From NCBI GenBank assembly GCA_964412555.1, contig CAYPPG010000137.1, forward strand, positions 1 through 6,280: a stretch of DNA of 6,280 nucleotides, given 5' to 3'. Position 1 is the stretch's first letter, and every line of letters starts with the position of its first letter. This DNA comes from CAYPPG01 sp964412555 (GTDB taxonomy: Bacteria > Hinthialibacterota > Hinthialibacteria > Hinthialibacterales > Hinthialibacteraceae). Of the stretch, positions 1 through 6,227 are shown piece by piece. The notes beneath the pieces were generated by a model. The model made no database searches and was not told where the DNA came from. It was given only the letters and a program-made list of their open reading frames with translations. Position numbers and translations under genes: made by a program.

Positions 1-150
1 CACCTGGGAAACCGTCATTTTTGTGCGATTCAATTCAGTTGGAATTATACTGGAATTGGGAAGGAAAGGGATAGATAAGTTATGTAATATCAGTATATTG
101 CGTTAATTCTGAGTAAAATTCTGTAACTTGCAAAACAATATTTGAAATTT

Positions 151-192
151 CTCCAAATCAGCAGGTTGGGGGTTCGAGTCCCTCCACGCCTG
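151..192 (+). other. 3' half of tRNA-Trp(CCA), probable att core
   Basis: The segment folds as the second half of a tRNA. The anticodon loop CTCCAAA (151-157) carries anticodon CCA. It is followed by the 3' anticodon-stem strand TCAGC (158-162), a five-base variable loop AGGTT, the T arm GGGGG-TTCGAGT-CCCTC (168-184), the acceptor strand CACGCCT (185-191) and discriminator G (192). A G discriminator fits bacterial tRNA-Trp. The bases before 151 do not pair with TCAGC and no D arm or AGGCGTG acceptor strand is present, so it is not a functional tRNA. No CCA is encoded after it. Island and phage integrases often use tRNA 3' ends as crossover sites, and the adjacent integrase remnant supports an att-site reading. 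Confidence 0.75.
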
Positions 193-267
193 ACTAAATA
201 ACCCCCTGAAAACATTGATCTTATCATTACTCCCTTCTTCGTTGAGTTTTATTTTTATCCTTGCTCT

Positions 268-289
268 TGCCCAAATTTTGCCCAAATTT
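268..289. repeat. Perfect 11-bp tandem repeat, possible integrase arm site
   Basis: The unit TGCCCAAATTT occurs at 268-278 and again immediately at 279-289 with no mismatch. It lies between the tRNA-Trp fragment and the stop codon of the integrase remnant, where arm-type integrase binding sites usually occur. An 11-base repeat spacing places both copies on nearly the same face of the helix, which suits cooperative binding. Binding itself is inferred. Confidence 0.55.
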
Positions 290-312
290 CCGGTAAGCAT
301 CGGTAACTCCAC

Positions 313-594
313 TTAAATGATGGACGAATAATTCTTATAGAATTGTGTGCCATCAGATTTTCCTAGAATGTTCCCTACATATTTAGAATAGACTCTGATA
401 ACCATGTCGGTATTCTGGTGTCCCAGAAATTGAGCAATCCACAAAGGATTTTCTCCGCAACTCATAGCAATTGTAGCAAATGAATGACGGGTTTGTCGCA
501 TATCACGGTATGTGACACCTGCCTTACTCAGCGTTGGAATCCATATGTTCTTTCTCACATTACATGGAAAATACCGCCGCCAAAATGGTTGCAT
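313..594 (-). pseudogene. Tyrosine recombinase (island/phage integrase), C-terminal fragment
   Basis: The 93-residue product is the catalytic C-terminal part of a tyrosine site-specific recombinase, which cuts and rejoins DNA at att sites through a tyrosine-DNA intermediate. Visible motifs are TRHSFAT with the second catalytic Arg at residue 36, LGH with His 59, and the nucleophile Tyr 69 in VYSKY. The first position of the HxxR box is Arg 33 rather than His, a variation seen in this family. A complete integrase has roughly 350-400 residues. The arm-binding and core-binding domains and the first catalytic Arg are missing. The open frame extends upstream only to a stop at 622-624, and I found no integrase-like sequence in the other minus frames up to 755. 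The Met at 594 is therefore only the first available one. The gene is a 5'-truncated remnant, and its 3' end faces the tRNA-Trp core. It was probably lost when the defence operon or its flank recombined into place. Confidence 0.8.
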
Positions 595-600
595 GACTGT

Positions 601-617
601 CCATTCATACAGAATGG
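601..617. repeat. Short perfect hairpin at the integrase break
   Basis: CCATTC (601-606) and GAATGG (612-617) form a 6-bp perfect stem with a 5-base loop. It sits just beyond the point where integrase similarity ends. No T-tract follows on either strand, so it is not an obvious terminator. It could be a chance palindrome or a recombination scar. Confidence 0.3.
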
Positions 618-731
618 TCCATTATGCTGGATTGGCAGAAACGGGAGGAAATTTGAGTGAGGCATCAAAATATTCGCCGGAAAGGCTGTTGATACTTTCA
701 TCGGGATGTCGTGTAGTGATAGCATATTACA

Positions 732-737
732 TATAAT
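732..737 (+). promoter_or_regulatory. Possible -10 box for the brxABC operon
   Basis: A consensus-matching TATAAT lies 24 bases before the preferred brxA start. No good -35 hexamer is present at 16-18 bases upstream. TTGATA at 689-694 is too far away for this box but could pair with the weaker TGTAGT at 712-717. This is the only intergenic space in front of brxA, and the upstream remnant is on the opposite strand, so a promoter must lie here or further left. The exact box is uncertain. Confidence 0.3.
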
Positions 738-761
738 TCATTCGTCTTACAAAATGTGTTT

Positions 762-1355
762 ATGAAAGAAAGCAATTACACAGCAACCTTAACGGGGAAT
801 CCATTTCTTCTATTCGAGACGCAGCAAGTGGCGGGACTCTTGCTGCAAGGAACGGATCGGAAAGAGTTACTCACGGAAGCCATTCAAACGAATGTGTTTC
901 AATACAAAAATACGAAAAGTATCATGAAACGGTTTAACGCCATATTCAAGCGTATTCATGACCTGGATCGGCGGATTCTCGAAAAATTGGCTCATGGAAC
1001 GGCGCAGGAAGCCAAAATTATCAATCTTTTGACCATCGTCCGGACAGACCGGTTGTTTCGGGAGTTTGTTTCGGAGATAGTGTCGGAGCGGATTCGCACT
1101 CCGGACCGCAAACTTGAGTATAAGGATTTTGAGCGTTTTTTTGAGTACAAGAAGGAAACGAATCCTGAAATCAATCCATGGACGGACAAGACCATTAAAA
1201 AATTGATTCAGGTCTATATTCAGATTTTATACCATTCGGGTTTGATCGATGACCGGAAGAACAAAGTCTTGCAGCGGTTTTTGATCACAGATGAATTCAG
1301 AGAAAAATTGGCGCTTTCGTTTCCACGGGAATTTATCGATTGTATAACCGGCTGA
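762..1355 (+). CDS. brxA: BREX protein BrxA (DUF1819 family)
   Basis: This is the first gene of the BREX defence operon, encoding 197 residues, the usual size for BrxA. The N-terminus has the family pattern YTATLTGNPFLL followed by a helix with VAGLLLQG (residues 6-30). The rest is mainly helical and rich in Arg and Lys. BrxA proteins are reported to be small DNA-binding proteins, needed in some type 1 BREX systems, and they carry no enzymatic motif. I chose the ATG at 762. A GTG at 756 in the same frame would add two residues. Neither start has a clear Shine-Dalgarno sequence, which is unlike brxB and brxC. The stop at 1353-1355 is 11 bases before brxB. The position directly ahead of BrxB and BrxC homologues makes the assignment strong. 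Confidence 0.9.
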   Translation: MKESNYTATLTGNPFLLFETQQVAGLLLQGTDRKELLTEAIQTNVFQYKNTKSIMKRFNAIFKRIHDLDRRILEKLAHGTAQEAKIINLLTIVRTDRLFREFVSEIVSERIRTPDRKLEYKDFERFFEYKKETNPEINPWTDKTIKKLIQVYIQILYHSGLIDDRKNKVLQRFLITDEFREKLALSFPREFIDCITG

Positions 1356-1366
1356 GAGAGAACACC

Positions 1367-1933
1367 ATGACTATTGATGAAAAACTCGACCAGATTTATC
1401 CCAAAATCACCGATCCGTTTTTTTTGTCGAACCGGGGATTGGGGAATGAAATCGGATTTTATATATTCGATTACAATCCGAAAGACGAACTGCGGGTGCG
1501 GGACCACATTCAATTTCTGCTCAACAAACTCAACAGTCCGTCTGTCCGTATTCACACTATTGAAATCGATTTGTACTCGGTGGTTTTGGAAATATTGGAG
1601 AAGAAAAAAGTCATCGATAAAATTCCACTCGATGAAAAGAGAGTGGGATTCGAAGAGATCATCAAGCGGGTCAAACCCATTTTGAAACCCCAGGCGTTCA
1701 TTGACATCATTTCCGGGCGCATCACGGAAGATGTTCAGCTGGTTTTCCTGACCGGTGTGGGAAAGTCGTATCCGCTTTTACGTTCGCATACCGTTTTGAA
1801 CAACCTGCACAGCGTTGTCAAAAAACAGCCGCTACTCATGTTTTTCCCCGGCGAGTATGACCAGCGGGAATTGAAATTATTCGGTATGTTCAAGGATGAC
1901 AATTACTATCGCGCTTTCAAACTGATTGAATAA
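1367..1933 (+). CDS. brxB: BREX protein BrxB (DUF1788 family)
   Basis: The gene encodes 188 residues, the normal length for BrxB. The C-terminal half shows the family signature: FLTGVGKSYPLLRSH, then LNNLH, then LLMFFPGEYD, LKLFG and NYYRAFKLI at the end. BrxB is a conserved core component of type 1 BREX with no known enzymatic activity. It probably acts as a structural or adaptor part of the BREX complex. The ATG at 1367 is preceded by GAGAGAG (1354-1360) at suitable spacing. A longer in-frame TTG start at 1340 would run into brxA and lacks a ribosome site, so I reject it. The bases AACACCATGA around the start recur exactly at the brxC start. The stop is 13 bases before brxC, which implies co-transcription. 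Confidence 0.92.
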   Translation: MTIDEKLDQIYPKITDPFFLSNRGLGNEIGFYIFDYNPKDELRVRDHIQFLLNKLNSPSVRIHTIEIDLYSVVLEILEKKKVIDKIPLDEKRVGFEEIIKRVKPILKPQAFIDIISGRITEDVQLVFLTGVGKSYPLLRSHTVLNNLHSVVKKQPLLMFFPGEYDQRELKLFGMFKDDNYYRAFKLIE

Positions 1934-1946
1934 TGGAGAAAACACC

Positions 1947-4900
1947 ATGAAAATCTTCGACATGTTCGCGAAGCCCATTGACCGTGATATCAAGGGAGTG
2001 ATCACGATTGGTCTGGAACAAGAAGAGGAGATCCAACAGGAACTTTCCGAGTTTGTGGTCACGCGCGAACTCAATCGCCATTTTCACGATTTTTATAATT
2101 CGTTTACCAAATCGCTTGATTCCCCCACCGATAAAATGGGGGTGTGGATATCCGGATTTTTCGGTTCGGGAAAATCGCATTTTCTGAAAATCCTCTCCTA
2201 TTTACTCGAAAACCGGACGGTGAAAGAGACGGCGGCGTTGGATTATTTTACCGATAAAATCACCGATCCCATGCTTTGGGGCGATATGAATCGAGCTGTG
2301 CAAAAGGGGGATTTGGAAGTCGTCATCTTCAATATCGATTCCAAGGCATCGTCTGACAGCAAGTCCAAGAAGGACGCTATTGTCGAAGTCTTCAATAAAG
2401 TTTTCAACGAATTGCAAGGCTTCAGCAGTGAGATTCCATGGCTGGCGGAAATGGAACGCACAATGGCGAAGGAAGGCACCTATGAAGCTTTTAAGGAAAC
2501 GTATGCCGAACTTGCAGAACAGCCCTGGGAAGAGAGGCGGGATATTTTCTATTATGACCGCGACAATATCCTGACCGCTCTTTTTCAAGCCACCGGCATG
2601 TCAAAAGAGTCGGCGAGCAAATGGTTTGACGATGGCGAAAAGAGCTATTATCTAAGCATCGAAAAATTCTGTAAAAACGTCAAAGACTATTGCAATGCGA
2701 AAGGTCCCAATCACAAAATTCTCTTTTTCGTGGACGAAGTGGGGCAGTATATCGGGGACAATACCGATTTGATGCTGAATCTGCAAACCGTTACCGAAGA
2801 TTTAGGCAAACAGCTTCGCGGGCGCGCCTGGATTGTGGTCACTTCGCAGGAAGCCATCGATTCGTTGACCCGAGTCAAAGGCAATGATTTTTCCAAGATC
2901 AAAGGGCGGTTCTCGACTCATTTGAATCTGTCATCCGCCAATACGGATGAAGTCATCAAGGAGCGGATTCTCAAGAAAACCCCAGTGGCGGAAGATACGT
3001 TGAACGCCTACTACGGCAGCAAAGGCGCGATCATCAAAAATTTGATTTCCTTCTCGTCCAACACGGCGGAGATGAAATCCTATGCCACCGCCGGTGAGTT
3101 TGTTTCGCTGTATCCTTTCATCCCTTATCAGTTCAATTTGATGCAAAAAGTGTTCGAGCAGATTCGCCGGATGGGAGCCACGGGCAAGCATTTGTCGGAG
3201 GGGGAACGCTCCATGCTCAGCGCGTTCCAGGAATCCGCTGTCTCCATTCGGGACAACGATGTCGGTGCGCTGATTCCGTTGTCGGTCTTTTATGATGCGT
3301 TGGAGGAATTCCTGGATTCGAATATCTGGCGTGTTTTTTTGCAGGCAAATGACAATTCTAACTTGCAGAAAGAAGATATCGATCTGCTGAAAATCCTTTT
3401 TATGATCAAGTATCTGAAGGAAATTCCTTCCACGATTGAGAATCTAACCACTCTGTCGCTCCATCATGTCGATACGGACAAGATCGCGCTGCGAAAGCAG
3501 ATCACCGAATCCCTGCAACGGTTGAAAAAAGAGACGCTCATCGGGCAGAGCGGGGATGAATACAACTTCTTGACGCATGAAGAGCAGGATGTGAGCAAGG
3601 AAATCAAGCAGGTGGAGGTGGATGATTCGGAAATTGTCGATTTCATTGCGGAAGTTGTATTCGATGATATCTACAAAGAGCCAAAATTCAAATATACCAA
3701 GAACCGGGTATTCGGATTCAACAAAAAAGTGGACGACCGCTTTCGAGGGCAGCAGAGTCATGAGATCACCTGCTGGCTGATTACGCCGCTTCATGATTGG
3801 CATGATATGGACCGCCAGGTGCTGTTGGCGAAAACCATCGAGCACAGCGAGTGTGTGGTGCTGCGCCTTCCGCCGAATGAAAAATACATCGATGAAATCC
3901 GAGCCGTCAAGCAAACGGAAAAATATCTGCGCACAAAAAGTTCCAAGAGCAATTCGGAATCGTTGCAGAAGATTTTGAACGATAAACATTACGAGGTGAA
4001 CCAGGCCAAAGGGCGCATCGTTCATGAATTGGAAGAAGCGGTGAAAGAGGCGGAACTTATTTCCGGTGGGAATGATATCCCCTGTGAAGCCCGAAGCGCG
4101 AAGGAAGTGATGGGTTTTGCGCTTCATAGTTTGGTGGAGAACATCTTTAAATATTTCGACTATATCACGCATCCGATCAACAGTGCGGATGAGGTTCTGC
4201 GAATTCTCACCGTTAACGATATCGAGGAAAACACGTTCTTTGAAGTGGGAACCAACCGCTTGGCGCTGGATGAAGTGGAACGGCATATCGATACGGAAAT
4301 CCGGATGAACCACAAAGTGACCCTCAAGTCATTGCAAACCAAGTTCACCCGTGCACCGTATGGCTGGGGGGAAATGGATGTTGCGGGGCTTGTTGCGCGG
4401 TTGATTGTCACGAAGAAGGTCTCTCCCCGATGCGGCGGCGAGGGAGTGGATCGCAGAGACAAAACGCTCCATGATTATTTGGTCAAATCGCCTCATGCTG
4501 AAAAGTTGGTTCTTGGTCTGCGGGAAAGCATCGATACGATCCTCAAAGAAAGGGTAAAAAAGACGGTCAAGGAGCTGACGGGGCAGTCCAGTTATCCCAA
4601 TGATGAAGACGAGTTGACGGACAAAATCCGCTCTCTGTTGGATGAGCAACTCAATGAAGCGCAAACGGTAAAAGTATACTACCAAAAGCGCGAGTATCCC
4701 GGCAAAGAGACGGTTGAACAATTTCTTGCTCTGCTGGAAACGGTACAAAACGTCAAAGAGAACAAGCCGTATTTCGAAGCCATCGATACGCAGAAAAACA
4801 ATCTGCTGGATCTTCATGAAGATTTGGATGCGGTGAAGGGTTTCTTCAACAATATGGTGCCGATTTTCGATGACGCTTCCAACCGGTTGAGCCGGTTCAA

Positions 4901-5444
4901 GCGCAACCGGCTTTATTTGAGCGATGACTGCAAATCGAAATTGGATGAAATTCAATCCATTCTGGAATCCAAGAATCCGTATAACCGGATCAAAGATTTG
5001 CCGTCACTCGTGGACGATGTCGCGAAGGATATTCAAGGCAAACTGGACGATCTAAAATCTTCGAAGAAAAAAGTTATCGAATCGCAGCGGGCCGTCCTCA
5101 CGAAAGCATTGGACGATAAGGCGGTAGAGGGCGATGAGCGGGACACCTATCTCAAGCCGCTCGATGAATTGATGCACTCGCTGGAAAACTATGATGACTG
5201 CAATCAAGTAGCGGCAGTAGAAAGCCATCTTCAGCAATTGGTGGGTGAGTCTCTGAAAAAGATCGCTGAAATACCAGGGACAACAGAAAATGAGGAAAAA
5301 GTTATCGAGCATGTGAACTTCGGTTCTTTACGGGGCGACGTTCGGACAATCAAGACAGAAGAGGAATTGGAGCGGTTTGTAGCTTCTCTTCGGGAAAAGA
5401 TCAAATCAATGTTGGATGAGGAGAAGGAAGTGATTTTTTACTGA
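1947..5444 (+). CDS. brxC: BREX P-loop ATPase BrxC
   Basis: The product is 1165 residues, near the usual 1200 of BrxC, and it reads without interruption. The N-terminus is typical of the family: IFDMFAKPIDRDIKGVI, then ELSEFVVTREL, then a Walker A motif GFFGSGKS at residues 70-77. A Walker B strand ILFFVDE is at 258-264, and WIVVTSQE at 295-302 looks like a sensor-1 region. The long C-terminal part is charged and helical, with probable coiled-coil stretches around residues 930-1060. BrxC is an AAA-type ATPase essential for BREX protection. It is thought to work with PglX and PglZ in recognising and methylating host sites and blocking phage replication. I chose the ATG at 1947 because GGAG (1935-1938) precedes it at good spacing. 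An in-frame TTG at 1926 lies inside brxB and is rejected. The usual next gene, pglX, does not follow. Confidence 0.95.
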   Translation: MKIFDMFAKPIDRDIKGVITIGLEQEEEIQQELSEFVVTRELNRHFHDFYNSFTKSLDSPTDKMGVWISGFFGSGKSHFLKILSYLLENRTVKETAALDYFTDKITDPMLWGDMNRAVQKGDLEVVIFNIDSKASSDSKSKKDAIVEVFNKVFNELQGFSSEIPWLAEMERTMAKEGTYEAFKETYAELAEQPWEERRDIFYYDRDNILTALFQATGMSKESASKWFDDGEKSYYLSIEKFCKNVKDYCNAKGPNHKILFFVDEVGQYIGDNTDLMLNLQTVTEDLGKQLRGRAWIVVTSQEAIDSLTRVKGNDFSKIKGRFSTHLNLSSANTDEVIKERILKKTPVAEDTLNAYYGSKGAIIKNLISFSSNTAEMKSYATAGEFVSLYPFIPYQFNLMQKVFEQIRRMGATGKHLSEGERSMLSAFQESAVSIRDNDVGALIPLSVFYDALEEFLDSNIWRVFLQANDNSNLQKEDIDLLKILFMIKYLKEIPSTIENLTTLSLHHVDTDKIALRKQITESLQRLKKETLIGQSGDEYNFLTHEEQDVSKEIKQVEVDDSEIVDFIAEVVFDDIYKEPKFKYTKNRVFGFNKKVDDRFRGQQSHEITCWLITPLHDWHDMDRQVLLAKTIEHSECVVLRLPPNEKYIDEIRAVKQTEKYLRTKSSKSNSESLQKILNDKHYEVNQAKGRIVHELEEAVKEAELISGGNDIPCEARSAKEVMGFALHSLVENIFKYFDYITHPINSADEVLRILTVNDIEENTFFEVGTNRLALDEVERHIDTEIRMNHKVTLKSLQTKFTRAPYGWGEMDVAGLVARLIVTKKVSPRCGGEGVDRRDKTLHDYLVKSPHAEKLVLGLRESIDTILKERVKKTVKELTGQSSYPNDEDELTDKIRSLLDEQLNEAQTVKVYYQKREYPGKETVEQFLALLETVQNVKENKPYFEAIDTQKNNLLDLHEDLDAVKGFFNNMVPIFDDASNRLSRFKRNRLYLSDDCKSKLDEIQSILESKNPYNRIKDLPSLVDDVAKDIQGKLDDLKSSKKKVIESQRAVLTKALDDKAVEGDERDTYLKPLDELMHSLENYDDCNQVAAVESHLQQLVGESLKKIAEIPGTTENEEKVIEHVNFGSLRGDVRTIKTEEELERFVASLREKIKSMLDEEKEVIFY

Positions 5445-5491
5445 TAGTGGATAGTGAAAAACGGATTTTCATAACTAATCACTATCCACTA
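5445..5491. repeat. Perfect 12-bp inverted repeat after brxC
   Basis: TAGTGGATAGTG at 5445-5456 is exactly complementary to CACTATCCACTA at 5480-5491, with a 23-base spacer. The left arm begins at the base right after the brxC stop codon. The right arm is followed by an A-run, not a T-run, so it does not look like an intrinsic terminator for brxC. It could be an RNA-stabilising or attenuating hairpin, or one end of an inserted cassette. A related TAGTGGGTAG occurs at 5941-5950, after the next two frames. Confidence 0.75.
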
Positions 5492-5510
5492 AAAAAGAGA
5501 GGTTTTTCTC

Positions 5511-5846
5511 ATGTTGAGTCTTAATTATGATGACAAAATTTGGTTGGAACAATATAAGGAAATTTTACAAAGCCGATTTCCTGGAGTTGTAAAGGATATC
5601 ATTGTTTACGGTTCAAAAGCTCGTGGCGATGTTCGGGAAGATTCCGATCTGGATGTCCTATTAATTATCAAAGAAGGTGACTGGCGATACAAACTGCAGT
5701 TAGCCGATGCGGGATATGATCTCGCGATTGGAACCGACTGTGTTCCTTCCATCATCATTCTGACAGAGGAAGAAAAAAACGAACGCATTCAAAACGAATC
5801 TGTTTTTTATGAATTTGTTCAAGAAGAAGGGATTTCGGTTTCATGA
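5511..5846 (+). CDS. MNT-family nucleotidyltransferase (MntA-like antitoxin)
   Basis: This 111-residue protein is a minimal nucleotidyltransferase of the DNA polymerase beta superfamily. The active-site signature is clear: VYGSKARGD with Gly 34 and Ser 35, then SDLD with Asp 46 and Asp 48 as metal ligands. The rest of the small domain ends in FYEFVQEEGI, a common ending in this family. Such proteins are usually encoded next to a HEPN-domain RNase toxin. MntA-type members neutralise HepT by adding AMP to it. The ribosome site AGAGAGG (5496-5502) fits the ATG at 5511. The gene follows brxC after a 66-base gap holding the inverted repeat. It could be read from the BREX transcript, but it is not a BREX core gene. 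Only a remnant of a HEPN partner follows, so this appears to be an orphan antitoxin. The specific MntA role is inferred from family and context. Confidence 0.85.
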   Translation: MLSLNYDDKIWLEQYKEILQSRFPGVVKDIIVYGSKARGDVREDSDLDVLLIIKEGDWRYKLQLADAGYDLAIGTDCVPSIIILTEEEKNERIQNESVFYEFVQEEGISVS

Positions 5847-5943
5847 CGAAGAGATGCTTGCGGAAGCGGAACGGTTCATCAAGCGGATGAAGGAATACCT
5901 TTTAGAAAAAGGGATTTCGTTGCCGAATGAGAATAATGAGTAG
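5809..5943 (+). pseudogene. Probable HEPN toxin (HepT-like) C-terminal remnant
   Basis: A 44-codon open frame starts at ATG 5809, inside the nucleotidyltransferase gene, and ends with TAG at 5941-5943. Its second half, HDEEMLAEAERFIKRMKEYL, resembles the last helix of HEPN proteins that normally pair with MNT nucleotidyltransferases. The catalytic Arg-x4-6-His motif and the preceding helices, about 90-100 residues, are absent. A second ATG at 5843-5845 overlaps the nucleotidyltransferase stop, as a true hepT start often does, but its frame closes after 15 codons. One reading is that the toxin began at 5843 and an internal deletion left its tail out of frame. No ribosome site is evident for 5809. 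Alternatively, it is a chance helical frame. Confidence 0.45.
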
Positions 5944-6007
5944 TGGGTAGAATTTTGAGAGAATCTTTTTTTGGCTCATCGTGGAAGTAAGTAATTTATG
6001 AGGGATT

Positions 6008-6204
6008 CACCCCAAGGGGGTGGAATAAGAAAGCCAGTGGGCATCGCCCCTGGAATGGAGAAAGAAAGAAGCATCAAGCCCCGAAGGGGCGAAAGAATGT
6101 TATTGCACAAACCTCTTTCTTTTGCCCTTTCAGGGCGAATTGATTTTTCTCTTCCACAACCAGGGGCGTTGCCCGCTGGCTATCTTCTAAAACCCCGTTG
6201 GGGT
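6008..6204. repeat. Composite palindrome: six hairpins in A-B-C-C'-B'-A' order
   Basis: The 337 bases after the HEPN remnant hold no credible gene but contain six GC-rich hairpins. A is CACCCC-AAG-GGGGTG (6008-6022). B pairs CCAG and GGGC with GCCC and CTGG around ATC (6034-6053). C is GCCCC-GAA-GGGGC (6078-6090). C' is GCCCT-TTC-AGGGC (6124-6136). B' repeats the B stem inverted around GTT (6160-6179). A' is ACCCC-GTT-GGGGT (6192-6204). Gaps between hairpins are 11, 24, 33, 23 and 12 bases, so they are symmetric about roughly 6107. The purine-rich linkers also match in inverted form. It is therefore two head-to-head copies of one roughly 100-base unit. Dispersed hairpin repeats of this general look occur in intergenic regions of several environmental bacterial phyla. 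Function is unknown. Confidence 0.8.
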
Positions 6205-6227
6205 AAAAAAGAAATACGCTATCTTCT
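6179..6227. repeat. Pair of 10-bp direct repeats
   Basis: GCTATCTTCT occurs at 6179-6188, between hairpins B' and A', and again at 6218-6227, outside A'. The second copy may be the start of a further, partly decayed repeat unit to the right. The remaining bases to 6280 show no gene and no further clear hairpin that I can support. Confidence 0.45.

Larger units (their letters stand above)
40..306. mobile_element. attP-like integration region around a tRNA-Trp core
   Basis: This stretch has no credible gene and has the layout of a site-specific recombination locus. TGGAATT occurs at 40-46 and again at 51-57, 11 bases apart. A tRNA 3' half lies at 151-192. A perfect 11-bp tandem repeat is at 268-278 and 279-289, followed by CGGTAA at 291-296 and 301-306. 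An integrase remnant begins at 313 on the minus strand, with its stop codon facing the core. Short tandem repeats flanking a core next to an integrase gene are typical of integrase arm-type binding sites, so I infer that these repeats had that role. The tRNA fragment and repeats are seen directly. The recombination function is inference. Confidence 0.5.

Noticed and set aside
103..312. Minus-strand 69-codon open frame
   Set aside because: Its recognisable part, WRDSNPQPAD, is only the reverse translation of the tRNA 3' end. It lies over the att region and has no other protein-like features.
512..736. Plus-strand 74-codon open frame
   Set aside because: It runs antisense to the clear integrase motifs, has no family resemblance and no ribosome site.
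756..1946. Earlier non-ATG starts at 756 (GTG), 1340 (TTG) and 1926 (TTG)
   Set aside because: Those at 1340 and 1926 overlap the upstream gene and lack ribosome sites, while ATG codons a few residues later have good ones. GTG 756 cannot be excluded but adds only two residues.
3444..4313. Long minus-strand open frame (289 codons) inside brxC
   Set aside because: It is a shadow of the brxC coding frame. The product is a His- and Phe-rich low-quality sequence, and brxC motifs are continuous through this region.
5445..5496. Intrinsic terminator for brxABC
   Set aside because: The stem is strong, but the loop is long and the right arm is followed by A residues instead of T residues, so it lacks the U-tract of an intrinsic terminator.
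5955..5971. Terminator at AGAATCT plus T-run
   Set aside because: The T-run is clear, but the possible stem is only about 3 bp and cannot support a terminator call.
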